The notes: generated by a model not told the origin, from the letters alone. A stretch of DNA of 36,955 nucleotides from Dactylosporangium sp. AC04546 (GCF_022095675.1 NZ_JAHYSG010000117.1:1-36955), one strand, 5' to 3'. Shown: positions 1 through 7,882, numbered from the stretch's first letter. Translations and numbers: made by a program.

Positions 1-303
1 CGCCCGCCCCGCACGGAACGGCTCGAAGACCCACTCCCGCAGCCGCGGCTGCCAGGCCAGCAGCTTGGCCCAGCCATCGAGGAAGTCATCGGTGTGCAGC
101 TCCGCCACGGTGCTCCCCTCGGCCCGCAGCGCCCGCGCCAGCACCGCCCGCGCCAACTCGTCAAACCGCCCCTTCGCCCCACCACTCACCGCAGCCCCGG
201 AACGCCGCCCGGCCCGCTCGCCGTTCACCACGGCCTCGGACGGACGCTCGGCCAGCTCGCCATTCGCCGTGGCCGCGCGACGGTCGGCTGGTTCGGCGCT
301 CAT
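1..303 (-). CDS. Uridine-kinase-like P-loop protein, N-terminal part (runs off window)
   Basis: Seen: an open frame from ATG at 303 runs off the left edge, giving about 101 residues. The stretch [15 protein letters not shown] followed by [15 protein letters not shown] resembles the substrate-lid region of uridine/cytidine-kinase-like proteins of actinomycetes. The ATG overlaps the cobQ stop as ATGA, so it is translationally coupled and is the third gene of the cobD-cobQ operon. Odd: where a Walker A loop (GxxGxGKS) should precede this region, the sequence reads [15 protein letters not shown], so the ATP-binding loop looks degenerate. Residues 1-38 are Ala/Arg-rich and probably disordered. The family call rests on pattern memory and a partial sequence. 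Function in the cell is unknown. Confidence 0.55.
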   Translation of the reverse strand, partial: MSAEPADRRAATANGELAERPSEAVVNGERAGRRSGAAVSGGAKGRFDELARAVLARALRAEGSTVAELHTDDFLDGWAKLLAWQPRLREWVFEPFRAGRA

Positions 304-1838
304 CGCAGCCCCGGCACGATGGTCGGGAGGCCGGTCGGGGCGCCGCCCTCGATCAGGCGCCACAGTGCGCCGGTGTCGAGGTGCTCCTCGACCAGGTCGC
401 CCAGGATGTCGACCGTCCGCTCGCGCAGCGCCGCGAACGACGTGTCCGGCGCGACCGCGAACCCGTGCCGCCCCGCCAGCCGCGCCACCTCGGTCAGGAA
501 CGCACGGCGGAACCCGTCGGTCTCGAACGCACCGTGCCAGTGCGTCCCGAACACGTTGCCCACCACGGCCCCCTCGCCGCCCTCGCCCGGCACCCGGATC
601 ATCGGCTCGGCGCCGGAGCGGGTGACCTTGCCATGATGGATCTCGTACCCCCGGACGACCACCCCGCCGAACGCCGTGCCCTCCGGCAGCGCCAGCGTCT
701 TGCGCTCGGCGAACGCGATGTCCACCGGCAACAGCCCCAGCCCCGGCACCTCCCCGCGCCGGCTCTCCACGTCGTCGTGGATGCGCTCGGCGAGCATCTG
801 GAACCCGCCGCAGATCCCGAGCACCGGCTTCCCCGCCGCCGCGTGCGCCCGCACCGCGTCGGCCAGCCCACGCTCGCGCAGCCACTCCAGGTCGTCCACT
901 GTGGACTTGCTGCCCGGGATGACGACGAGGTCGACGTCGGCCAGGTCGGCCGGCTCGACCGTGAGCCGCACCTGGACCCCCGGCTCGCACGCGAGCGCCT
1001 CGGCGTCGGTGGCGTTGGACAGCCGCGGCAGCCGGACCACCGCGACCCGCAACCACTGGCTGCCGCGCGCCGCCGCGGGACGGCCGAGCACCCGCCCGTC
1101 GTACGCCAGCGAGTCCTCCGCATCCAGCCACAGGTCGAACGACCAGGGCACAACGCCCAGCGTCGGCCGCCCGGTGAGGCTGGTCAGCGAGTCGACGCCC
1201 GGCCGCAGCAGCCCGGCGTCGCCCCGGAACTTGTTGATGACGAACCCCGCGATGTGGGCCTGGTCGTCGGCGTCGAGCAGGGCCAGCGTCCCGTACAGCG
1301 CGGCGAACACCCCGCCCCGGTCGATGTCACCGACGACGATCACCGGCAGGTCGGCCGCCCGCGCCAGGCCCATGTTGGCCAGGTCGGTCGCCCGCAGGTT
1401 GATCTCCGCCGGGCTGCCCGCCCCCTCGCAGATCACCACGTCGTGCCGCCGCCGCAGGTCGTCGAGCGTCTCCAGCACCGTGGCCCGCAGGCGGTCCTTG
1501 ATCTCGGCGTAGTTCGCGGCGCCGATGTGCCCGACCGCCTGCCCGAGCACGATCACCTGGCTGGTCCGGTCGGAGCCCGGCTTGAGCAGCACCGGGTTGA
1601 ACCGCACGCTCGGCGCCAGCCCGCACGCGACCGCCTGCAGCGCCTGCGCCCGCCCGATCTCGCCGCCGGTGCCGTCGGGCTCGATCGCCACAGCCGAGTT
1701 GTTGGACATGTTCTGCGCCTTGAACGGCGCCACGTCGACCCCCTGCCGCCGCAGCCACCGGCAGATCCCCGCCGTGAGCATGCTCTTGCCGGCGTCGGAT
1801 GTCGTGCCGGCGACGAGAAGCCCGCCCTTGCCGCTCAT
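300..1838 (-). CDS. cobQ: Cobyric acid synthase CobQ (CbiP)
   Basis: This enzyme performs the glutamine- and ATP-dependent amidation of the corrin ring side chains to give adenosylcobyric acid in cobalamin biosynthesis, in the cytoplasm. The 512-residue product has a dethiobiotin-synthetase-like ATPase half with the loop GTTSDAGKS (residues 11-19). It is followed by a class I glutamine amidotransferase half with nucleophile Cys343 in LGICGGFQ and a late GTHWHG histidine motif. Length is normal for the family. The ATG at 1838 was chosen because it overlaps the cobD stop (ATGA); the open frame continues upstream only as a shadow of cobD. It is coupled to cobD upstream and to the kinase-like gene downstream. 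Confidence 0.96.
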   Translation of the reverse strand: MSGKGGLLVAGTTSDAGKSMLTAGICRWLRRQGVDVAPFKAQNMSNNSAVAIEPDGTGGEIGRAQALQAVACGLAPSVRFNPVLLKPGSDRTSQVIVLGQAVGHIGAANYAEIKDRLRATVLETLDDLRRRHDVVICEGAGSPAEINLRATDLANMGLARAADLPVIVVGDIDRGGVFAALYGTLALLDADDQAHIAGFVINKFRGDAGLLRPGVDSLTSLTGRPTLGVVPWSFDLWLDAEDSLAYDGRVLGRPAAARGSQWLRVAVVRLPRLSNATDAEALACEPGVQVRLTVEPADLADVDLVVIPGSKSTVDDLEWLRERGLADAVRAHAAAGKPVLGICGGFQMLAERIHDDVESRRGEVPGLGLLPVDIAFAERKTLALPEGTAFGGVVVRGYEIHHGKVTRSGAEPMIRVPGEGGEGAVVGNVFGTHWHGAFETDGFRRAFLTEVARLAGRHGFAVAPDTSFAALRERTVDILGDLVEEHLDTGALWRLIEGGAPTGLPTIVPGLR

Positions 1839-2782
1839 CGCCCACGCCACCAGCGCGCCGCGGCGGCCAGCCCGACGGCGGCCGCACCGACGGCCACGGA
1901 CAGCGCCGCGGCCCGCCGCACGTCCCGCGGGGTCGGCAGGCCGCCGTCGCCGAGCGTCGGGCGCTCCTCGACGCGGTTGCCATACACATTCCGGCCGCCC
2001 AGCCGCACGCCCAGTGCCCCCGCCATCGAGGCCTCGCACTGCCCGGAGTTGGGGCTCGGGTGGCGCCCGCCGTCGCGCTGCCAGACGCGGAGCGCCCGGC
2101 CCGGGTCACCGCCGGCCACCGGCGCCGCCGCCACCGTCAGCGCCGCCGTCAACCGCGACGGTGCCAGGTTGGCGAGGTCGTCGAGGCGGGCCGACGCGGT
2201 GCCGAACCGGGCATACCGCGGCGAGCGGTGCCCGACCATGGCGTCCAGCGTGTTCACCGCCCGGTAGCCGACGATGCCCGGCAGCCCGGCGACAGCGCCC
2301 CAGAACAGGGGCCCGACGACGGCGTCCGACGTGTTCTCCGCGACCGACTCGACCGTCGCCCGGGCGAGCTGCGGCGCTTCGAGAGCGGACGGATCGCGCC
2401 CACACAGGTTGGGCAGCTGCTCCCGTGCGCCGGCCAGGTCGCCGCGCTCCAGCCGGTCGGCCATCACGCGGCCCTCGCGGGCGAGGCTCGTGCCGCCGAG
2501 CGCGGCCCAGGTCGCACCGGCCACCAGCGCGGTGCGGGCCAGCGGTCTGCGCCTGGTCAGCCGGGCCGCGGCCGCGGCGGCGACGACGGGAACACCGACC
2601 GCCACCAGTGCGAACCGGGCCCCCGCGACCCGGTCGTCCGCATAGGTGCGCCGCTCGACGAGCGACGCGAACCGACCGAAGCCCGCCACCGGATGCCACC
2701 GGCGCGGGTCACCGAACACGACGTCGAGCAGCGCGCCGAGCACCATGCCGACGGCGTCTGCTGCGAACCTGGGTTGAGCCAT
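1835..2782 (-). CDS. cobD: Adenosylcobinamide-phosphate synthase CobD (CbiB)
   Basis: This integral membrane enzyme attaches (R)-1-amino-2-propanol or its phosphate to adenosylcobyric acid in cobalamin biosynthesis. The 315-residue product shows the family hallmarks [13 protein letters not shown] near the N-terminus, several hydrophobic segments, and [15 protein letters not shown] followed by GVRLGG toward the C-terminus. It is the first gene of the cobD-cobQ operon, and its stop overlaps the cobQ start. No Shine-Dalgarno sequence is visible. TAGGTT lies six bases before the ATG, where a -10 element of a leaderless transcript would sit, but no good -35 is present. No cobalamin riboswitch is recognisable in the short upstream gap. 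Confidence 0.95.
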   Translation of the reverse strand: MAQPRFAADAVGMVLGALLDVVFGDPRRWHPVAGFGRFASLVERRTYADDRVAGARFALVAVGVPVVAAAAAARLTRRRPLARTALVAGATWAALGGTSLAREGRVMADRLERGDLAGAREQLPNLCGRDPSALEAPQLARATVESVAENTSDAVVGPLFWGAVAGLPGIVGYRAVNTLDAMVGHRSPRYARFGTASARLDDLANLAPSRLTAALTVAAAPVAGGDPGRALRVWQRDGGRHPSPNSGQCEASMAGALGVRLGGRNVYGNRVEERPTLGDGGLPTPRDVRRAAALSVAVGAAAVGLAAAARWWRGR

Positions 2783-2868
2783 GCGGAGAACCTACCGAGG
2801 GGGTCCGACAAAAACGGAGGCGGTCCACGGTCGCCCCATTAGCAAGCAGATAGTGCGAAAACAAGAGC

Positions 2869-2903
2869 TTGTCTCACATCCGTCACCGTCTTATTTTGCT
2901 GTC
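2869..2903 (+). promoter_or_regulatory. Sigma70-type promoter for a leaderless transcript
   Basis: TTGTCT (2869-2874) and TATTTT (2892-2897) are separated by 17 bases. TATTTT ends six bases before the GTG at 2904, so transcription would start on the start codon. No ribosome-binding site is present, which fits a leaderless mRNA. Confidence 0.6.
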
Positions 2904-3482
2904 GTGCAGCTCGTGCTCCTCCCCGTGCTCGTCCCGCTCCGCGAGGTCCAGCGGGACGACGTGCACGCGCCCGTGCTCGACGACTTCATGGGCGGCCTCG
3001 GGGTCGGCTACAGCTACGGCCCGCCGTTCGGGCAGCGCCTCGTGACGTGGGCTGACCTGCAACGAATGGAAATGCCTCGACGGATGCTGCGCCGCCAGGC
3101 CGCGCACAACCTCGACGCCCGGCTCGACTCCGTCGCCGTCCACGGCCAGCCGCCGGCCCTCATCCTCAACTTCGACGGCATCGCCTCGACCCTCCTGCTC
3201 GCCGAGCCCCTGTGGGCCGGGCTCGAGCGCTCCGTGCCGGGCGAGCTCGTCGTCGGGGTGCCGGCCCGCGACGTCGTCATCGTCACCGGCTCGCACTCCC
3301 CGCCCGGGCTGGCCAAGGTCCGCCGGGCCGTCGACCGGGTGTTCTTCGCCGGCGACCGCCACCTGCTCTCGCGCAAACTGCTGGTTCGCCGTCGCGGCAT
3401 CTGGGAGCTCTTCGCAGATGTACGGCAGGCGCCGCCGACCCGGCAGGCCAGCATCGACGCGGCAATTCCCGGCTACGCCTGA
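2904..3482 (+). CDS. DUF1444-like hypothetical protein
   Basis: A 192-residue soluble protein of unknown function. The second half has the look of the DUF1444 (YtpQ) family: a LILNFDGIASTLLL strand-turn region, then PGELVVGVPARDVVIVTGS, then a short Leu/Arg-rich helix. The GTG at 2904 was chosen because it sits six bases behind a -10 hexamer and there is no Shine-Dalgarno sequence. The open frame extends to 2781, but those codons look non-coding. It is divergent from cobD. A second protein with a similar C-terminal domain lies at 6978-7826. The family link is by eye only. Confidence 0.75.
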   Translation: MQLVLLPVLVPLREVQRDDVHAPVLDDFMGGLGVGYSYGPPFGQRLVTWADLQRMEMPRRMLRRQAAHNLDARLDSVAVHGQPPALILNFDGIASTLLLAEPLWAGLERSVPGELVVGVPARDVVIVTGSHSPPGLAKVRRAVDRVFFAGDRHLLSRKLLVRRRGIWELFADVRQAPPTRQASIDAAIPGYA

Positions 3483-3529
3483 TCCCCTCGCGAAGGCTCG
3501 CTGCCCTGCTCAGGGCCGGTTGAGGCGGG

Positions 3530-3646
3530 TTGTCCACCGGCTGCGACTGTCCACAAGCCGGTGGTTATCCACAGATTCGGCGGTGGGGTCGAGCGGCGGT
3601 GGCCGGGTTGGGCGCAGGCTTCCTCTCGAACGGGAGGGAGACGGCG
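3530..3646 (+). promoter_or_regulatory. DnaA-box region, duplicated copy of the ssb upstream region
   Basis: Three DnaA-box-like nonamers lie here: TTGTCCACC (3530-3538), CTGTCCACA (3547-3555) and the perfect TTATCCACA (3565-3573). Positions 3545-3581 match 33 of 37 bases of 6905-6941 read on the minus strand. A second block (3605-3622 against 6864-6882) and the GGAGGGAGA ribosome-binding site (3633-3641 against 6838-6846) also match, in the same order and near-identical spacing. This is therefore a diverged copy of the region in front of ssb, up to and including the start codon. Confidence 0.75.
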
Positions 3647-3724
3647 ATGGCAGGCAACCAGTACCGGTCCGGATTAACCCGATGCAGGACGCGCGCCCCG
3701 CCCATCACCGTCCCCGACGTCTGA
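3647..3724 (+). CDS. Possible 25-residue peptide or leader ORF
   Basis: ATG at 3647 lies six bases behind GGAGGGAGA, with the same arrangement as the ssb start. The frame encodes 25 residues beginning MAGNQYRSGLTRCRTRAPP and stops at TGA. It does not resemble the N-terminus of SSB, so the promoter block was copied without a recognisable ssb coding region, or that region has been lost. It could be a real small protein, a regulatory leader, or a remnant. No function is assigned. Confidence 0.35.
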   Translation: MAGNQYRSGLTRCRTRAPPITVPDV

Positions 3725-3765
3725 GAACCGTCGCCCAAGCCGACGGGGGACGCCGGGTGCCTGCC
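3649..3765 (+). ncRNA. Potential structured RNA of unknown class
   Basis: Nested complementary segments: GGCAGGCA (3649-3656) pairs with TGCCTGCC (3758-3765); CGTCCCC (3709-3715) with GGGGACG (3746-3752); CCGTCG (3728-3733) with CGACGG (3741-3746). The last two share one base. No conserved core of the TPP, cobalamin, SAM, glycine or ydaO riboswitches was found. The rest of the gap to 3913 holds more GC-rich inverted segments and an AAGGAGG at about 3828-3834 with no ATG/GTG behind it. No plus-strand gene follows before the convergent gene. Confidence 0.3.
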
Positions 3766-3913
3766 GCCGCCGGCTCAGCTGCCCCGGCGCCGGCCGGGCA
3801 ACCCGGCGCGTCCCGCAACCACGAGCGAAGGAGGCCATCAGGACAGCACTCATTCCTAACGTTGCTCCCACACAGCGTCGCCATGGTGCGGCCGGCCCTG
3901 GCGCGTTGTGGGA

Positions 3914-4183
3914 CTACTCCGGCTCGTCCGCGGCGAGGTCGGCGGCGATGCGCTGGAGGACATCCGCGGCCGGCAGACCGGTGGCCCGGGTGTGCTCAAT
4001 GAGGATGAGCGCGGCCAGGTTGGTCATGCCGGTGAACGCCCGCCCGATGTCGACGACGGCGTCGTCCTCGCCGATCATCTGCTGGAGGTAGTCGGACCGG
4101 GTCTCGCTGTCCAAGGGCGCCTGGAACAGCAGGGTCAGCATGCCGATGGCGTTGCGGGTGTCCTCACGGCGGCGCTCGTTCAT
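3914..4183 (-). CDS. Small hypothetical protein
   Basis: An 89-residue protein starting MNERRREDTRNAIGMLTLL, rich in predicted helix, with no signal peptide, membrane segment or recognised domain. The stretch LAALILIEHTRATGLPAADVLQRIAADLA looks like a compact helical hairpin. ATG at 4183 was preferred because the upstream part of the longer frame is low-complexity. A GTG two codons earlier is possible. It stands alone between the DnaA-box region and tRNA-Arg. The 320-base gap from 4184 to 4505 shows no further gene. Confidence 0.6.
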   Translation of the reverse strand: MNERRREDTRNAIGMLTLLFQAPLDSETRSDYLQQMIGEDDAVVDIGRAFTGMTNLAALILIEHTRATGLPAADVLQRIAADLAADEPE

Positions 4184-4505
4184 CGTCACGCCTGGGCTCC
4201 TGTGCGGGTCGGGCCGGTGGAACGGCGGGGGTCGTGCCGCTGATGCTGCGCGCAAGATACACGGCCATCGGTCACCGGGTTCCCGGCACGAGGCCCGCGG
4301 GCGGCCCCGTCGCGTGGAGCCCGCGCGCGTTGTGGAGTGGTGGTCCGCGGCGGTGACCGCCCAGAACGGGACCGTGCCGGGTATGCGATGCCCGGTGGGC
4401 TGCCAGTTGCGCTGATCCAACAGAGGCGCTCCGGCGCCGGCCAAAACGGCCACAAAAGAGGTGCTTCACGGCGCGCGCCAACGACTGTCGGCCGAGGAGA
4501 ACCAG

Positions 4506-4578
4506 TGCGCCCGGTAGGGATCGAACCTACGACCTTGGGATTAGAAGTCCCCTGCTCTATCCGCTGAGCTACGAGCGC
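4506..4578 (-). tRNA. tRNA-Arg (anticodon UCU)
   Basis: On the minus strand the sequence folds as a standard cloverleaf. Acceptor GCGCTCG (from 4578) pairs with CGGGCGC. The D arm is GCTC/GAGC, the anticodon loop is CTTCTAA (4541-4547) with anticodon TCT, and the T arm is GTAGG TTCGATC CCTAC, with discriminator A. CCA is not encoded. One pair at the base of the anticodon stem is G-A. It reads the rare AGA codon. The 129 bases to its right up to the next gene contain nothing recognisable. Confidence 0.96.
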
Positions 4579-4707
4579 ATGTCGTCGCACAGGCTACCGC
4601 CTGCGCCGGCGGATTCGCTTGTGGGGAGCCATATCGACGTTCCCAGGACACCACGAGCGGCCGACGCACGGCAACTCCTATGTTCGACGCGCGCGTCGCG
4701 CGGACGG

Positions 4708-5721
4708 TCAGCCGATGCTGCGGCCGTTGACCCGGGACCGCATGTGGCGGGACTTGCGCAGGTCGCGCGTGAGGCTCAGGCGCTTCAGCCAGCGGTCACG
4801 GCCGTCGTAGTTGGCCCGGAAGGGCTTGCGGCCGTGAACGGTTCTCCAGTTGTCCAGAAACAGGATCTCGCCGGGCTGGAGCGGGATGTCCTGGAGGTTC
4901 GCGTCGATCTCGCCGCACAGGCGCAGATAGGCCGCCGCGTACTCGTCCTGGTCGGGCTTATCGGTGTAGTACGGGTCGACGCGCAGATACGGGCTGTCCT
5001 CGACGCCGAACATCAGGGCCACCGGCTCGGGGGCGGCGAGCATCTGGTCGACGCGCTCGTAGCTGTCGAGCCGGTCGGCCAGGCCCGGAACGTCCTCGCG
5101 GTGCTTGACGTGGGCGTCGTCCGGCCGGATCACGTAGCGCTTCTCGCGCAGCAGCGCCTGGTCCTCCGCGCTCAGCTTCAGGTCGGCGACCTGCGTGAGC
5201 GTCGTGGCCACGTGATCGTGGTTGCGCAGGCACATCAGGCCGACGTAGTCGGGGCGGAAGGGGTGGTAGGCCTCTTCCGTGTGCCATTCGAGGTTGGTGA
5301 TCGAGCCCGTGCTCGTCTGGTCGAGCTCGTGGCCGGGCTGCGGCGCCACGTGCTGGAGGAGGCGGCCCTCCAGGTAGGTCTCCCAGCCGATCGGATCGCC
5401 CAGGCAGGAGGCGAAGAGGAAGAAGGCGATGTCCTGGCGCAGGGTCGCCCGCTCGTCGTGGGGCTGACCGAACGGGGTCGGGCCGATCTCCTTGTCGTCG
5501 ACCGGCAATCCCTGGATCAGAATTGCGCCGTTGGTCTCCTCCATCTTGAAGTCGAGCAGCTCACCACGAATGCGCGCCGGCATTTCGTGCGACGCGAGGG
5601 TGACGGCCCGGAGGAACGGCCCACTTTCGACGGTGTCGAACTCGCCGGCCAGCCGCTCGATCGTCGCGGTGATCGAGTCGAGCTCAACGGCATCGACACA
5701 TAGCGTGGCCGGTGCGACCAT
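4708..5721 (-). CDS. Fe(II)/2-oxoglutarate oxygenase, arginine beta-hydroxylase-like (VioC/MppO type)
   Basis: Known: the clavaminate-synthase-like branch of non-heme iron oxygenases hydroxylates free amino acids such as arginine or enduracididine, feeding peptide antibiotics. Seen: 337 residues with iron ligands His147 and Glu149 in NLEWHTEEAYHPF, distal His296 in DNWRTVHGRKPF, and Arg310 fourteen residues later as the likely 2-oxoglutarate anchor. The spacings closely match those I recall for VioC (168/170/316/330). RBS GGAGGG precedes ATG 5721. TACAAT at about 5883 on the minus strand may be its -10. It is alone, with no NRPS, transporter or partner biosynthetic gene nearby. The substrate is therefore open. 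Confidence 0.85.
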   Translation of the reverse strand: MVAPATLCVDAVELDSITATIERLAGEFDTVESGPFLRAVTLASHEMPARIRGELLDFKMEETNGAILIQGLPVDDKEIGPTPFGQPHDERATLRQDIAFFLFASCLGDPIGWETYLEGRLLQHVAPQPGHELDQTSTGSITNLEWHTEEAYHPFRPDYVGLMCLRNHDHVATTLTQVADLKLSAEDQALLREKRYVIRPDDAHVKHREDVPGLADRLDSYERVDQMLAAPEPVALMFGVEDSPYLRVDPYYTDKPDQDEYAAAYLRLCGEIDANLQDIPLQPGEILFLDNWRTVHGRKPFRANYDGRDRWLKRLSLTRDLRKSRHMRSRVNGRSIG

Positions 5722-6014
5722 GCCGCCCTCCAGATCAGCAAGAACCCGATGGGCAGACGGGTCGGTGGATTGTCGAGTCCATACAAGGGCCCCGCCTGCT
5801 CGTCGACGAGTCCGCCGCGGAGCCTATTGGCTGCCGCGAACGACAGTCAACGGGGCAACGAGCGACGGTGCTCGACCGTTACGAATTGTAGAGCTGCGGG
5901 GCCATCCCAGCGCATGAACTGCCCAAGTCATGCCACTGTTCGTTATTCGTGTCGGATCTTGGACTGCCCTCAGGCAATGGATGGCGTCAATCTGGTCGGT
6001 TGCCCGTGACGACC

Positions 6015-6043
6015 GGACCGGCCGGCAAAAGCCGGCCCGGTCC
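6015..6043. terminator. GC-rich hairpin downstream of ssb
   Basis: GGACCGGCCGGC (6015-6026) and GCCGGCCCGGTCC (6031-6043) form a 12-bp stem with one bulged base and an AAAA loop, about 80 bases past the ssb stop. There is no T-tract, as is common for actinobacterial terminators. The rest of 5722-6120 shows no gene, only a short TGCCCTCAGGCA palindrome near 5965. Confidence 0.6.
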
Positions 6044-6120
6044 ACGAACACCTCCGCACACCGGGTCCGCCTACCCGGGACGGTGGACGCTATACCGGCG
6101 TGGCCACACGAAACCCGCGG

Positions 6121-6831
6121 TTACACGGGAACCGGCACCCGCCGGGAACGCCGCCGCCGACCTGCCGCCGGCTCCGGGACGTCCTCCTCATCGGAGGACT
6201 CCTCCGAGGGGTCCTCCAGGGGCCCCTCAGAGGCCGGGTCGAGTGAGTCGACAACGGGGTCCAGCGACTCGGCCAGCTCGGCCAGCACCTCCTCCGCGAA
6301 CGGATCACGGACCGTCTCCTCGTCGACCAGGGTGACGTAGCCACCGAGGTCGCCGTCATACTCCCGGCGGCGCGGCAACTCGGTCACCTCCGGCGCCGGC
6401 TCGGTCGGGGCCTCGCCGATGCGCCGGTCGGCCTGCTCGTCGTCGATCGACGACGTCTGCGTGCTCGCCTTGATCCGCGCGAACTTCGAGCGGCCGCGAG
6501 CCAGGTCGTGCCCGACCGAGAACGCGTCCAGCTCGTAGCTCACCCGTTTGACGTGATCGTCGCCCTCCCAGTCGCGGCTGTAGAGGCGGCCGGTCACGAT
6601 CACCGGGTCGCCCACGTTGACGCTGCGGGCGACGTTGTCGGCCAGCTGCCGCCAGCAGTTCACACGCACCCGCAGGCTGTCCCCGTCGACCCAGCGCTCC
6701 CCGGCCCGGTCGAACTTCCGCGAGTGGGCCGCCACCTTGAAGTGCGTGACGAGCGCCTGGCTGTCCACCAGCCGCCGGGCGTCCGGCGGGTTGAGCACGT
6801 TGCCGACGATGGTCACCGTCGTGTCGAACAT
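6121..6831 (-). CDS. ssb: Single-stranded DNA-binding protein with atypical C-terminus
   Basis: Binds single-stranded DNA as an OB-fold oligomer during replication, repair or recombination. The first 110 of 236 residues form the OB domain: MFDTTVTIVGNVLN, an RVRVNCWRQLADN strand-helix, then GDPVIVTGRLYSRDW. Residues 130-220 are acidic and low-complexity. Odd: the protein ends RRRRSRRVPVPV rather than the acidic DDDxPF tip that recruits partner proteins, so this is probably a paralogue of the housekeeping SSB. ATG 6831 follows GGAGGGAGA. It is preceded by a DnaA-box pair also found at 3545-3581. No rpsF/rpsR genes flank it, unlike the housekeeping ssb locus. Confidence 0.9.
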   Translation of the reverse strand: MFDTTVTIVGNVLNPPDARRLVDSQALVTHFKVAAHSRKFDRAGERWVDGDSLRVRVNCWRQLADNVARSVNVGDPVIVTGRLYSRDWEGDDHVKRVSYELDAFSVGHDLARGRSKFARIKASTQTSSIDDEQADRRIGEAPTEPAPEVTELPRRREYDGDLGGYVTLVDEETVRDPFAEEVLAELAESLDPVVDSLDPASEGPLEDPSEESSDEEDVPEPAAGRRRRSRRVPVPV

Positions 6832-6904
6832 CGGGAATCTCCCTCCAGTTGTGGGTTCGGCCCGAAGCTTGCGCCACAACCCACGCGGCTCGCTGCGATC
6901 TTGG

Positions 6905-6941
6905 GCCGAATCTGTGGATAACCCAGCGCTTGTGGACAGTC
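6905..6941 (-). promoter_or_regulatory. DnaA-box pair upstream of ssb
   Basis: On the minus strand this reads GACTGTCCACAAGC, five variable bases, then GTTATCCACAGATTCGGC. It contains the perfect DnaA box TTATCCACA and the near-consensus CTGTCCACA 18 bases apart. It lies 74 bases before the ssb start and 37 bases before the divergent gene at 6978, so it could affect both. Its twin is at 3545-3581. Confidence 0.7.
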
Positions 6942-6977
6942 CTGCCGAGTCCGGCTGAAACGGGTACCGTGCCGCGC

Positions 6978-7826
6978 ATGGACAAGGACCCATCGAGCAA
7001 TCTCGTCGCGTTCCGGCTGGCCGGGGTCGAGCGGCCGGCGATCGGTCAGGGGCGGACCCGCGACGACGACGCCGTCCGGCAGGCCTGGCACGAGGTGCAG
7101 CGGGCGCACCGCGTGACCGGGGCGCAGGTCGTCGAGCTCTACAGCGAGTGGGAGCCGTCGCCGGCGGACCTCGCGTTCATCGAGCACGAGTTCCCGGAGG
7201 CCCGGCTCACGTACTCGTTCGAGCGGCCGCGCGACGGCGACTGGGACGCCGCCTTCGCCGAGGCGTACCAGGCCATGGCGAAGGCCGAGTTCGAGCAGAA
7301 GGTGCGCCACGCCGAGGAGAGCGGCGAGCTGCTGCCGGTGCTGTGGAGCGTGCGGCCGCAGAGCGGGCCGCTGCTGCAGGCGCTGCCGTTCCACGAGGTG
7401 GTGCCCCGCGGGCTGGCCGTGGCGCTGGCCATGGTCGCGACCACCGAGCGGGGCACGGTCGGCGTGAGCCACTTCATGGACCGCTCCACGTTCGCCGACC
7501 GGCTCGGCGAGGCGTTCGGCAACCTCACCCGGGGCCTGCGCGTGGACGCCCTCGACAACGGGGTGCTGTCCTTACGCCGCGAGGGCTACTTCGTCTCCTC
7601 GGCGGTCGCGCTGCCCGACTTCCCGCAGCGCATGACGCAGCTGCTGGAGGCCGACCGGATCGTGGTCGCGATCCCCGACCCGGACCACCTGCTCGTCGCG
7701 GCGGCCGGCAGCCGGCCCGCGGCCGAGTTCGGCCGGATCGTGCGGGAGTCCCAGCACAACGGCACCGAGCTCGCGCCGACCCTGCTGGAGGGCGACGCGG
7801 CCACCTTGATCCAAACATATCCGTAG
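6978..7826 (+). CDS. Hypothetical protein: deaminase-like N-terminus and DUF1444-like C-terminus
   Basis: A 282-residue soluble protein of unknown function. Residues 51-82 (VVELYSEWEPS, then EFPEARLTYSFE) resemble the second half of toxin-type nucleic-acid deaminases, where an EPCxxxxxYC motif precedes FPxAxxTYSF. Both metal-binding cysteines are absent here, so any such fold would be catalytically dead. Residues 170-270 resemble DUF1444 (DRIVVAIPDPDHLLVAA), as in the protein at 2904. ATG 6978 has no Shine-Dalgarno sequence, but TACCGT (6965-6970) ends seven bases before it, which suggests a leaderless mRNA. It is divergent from ssb. The domain readings are by eye. Confidence 0.7.
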   Translation: MDKDPSSNLVAFRLAGVERPAIGQGRTRDDDAVRQAWHEVQRAHRVTGAQVVELYSEWEPSPADLAFIEHEFPEARLTYSFERPRDGDWDAAFAEAYQAMAKAEFEQKVRHAEESGELLPVLWSVRPQSGPLLQALPFHEVVPRGLAVALAMVATTERGTVGVSHFMDRSTFADRLGEAFGNLTRGLRVDALDNGVLSLRREGYFVSSAVALPDFPQRMTQLLEADRIVVAIPDPDHLLVAAAGSRPAAEFGRIVRESQHNGTELAPTLLEGDAATLIQTYP

Positions 7827-7882
7827 GTATCTATACAGCGAGCCGACACGCTGTGTTCACGGGGGAATTCGATGGTGTCGCC

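Noticed and set aside
300..2039. Longer cobQ frame starting at 2039
   Set aside because: The extra 67 residues are an out-of-frame reading of cobD; the ATGA overlap at 1838 is the natural start.
3620..3800. TPP, cobalamin or ydaO riboswitch at 3620-3800
   Set aside because: Only isolated words (such as CTGAGA) match; the conserved cores are missing and no plus-strand gene follows.
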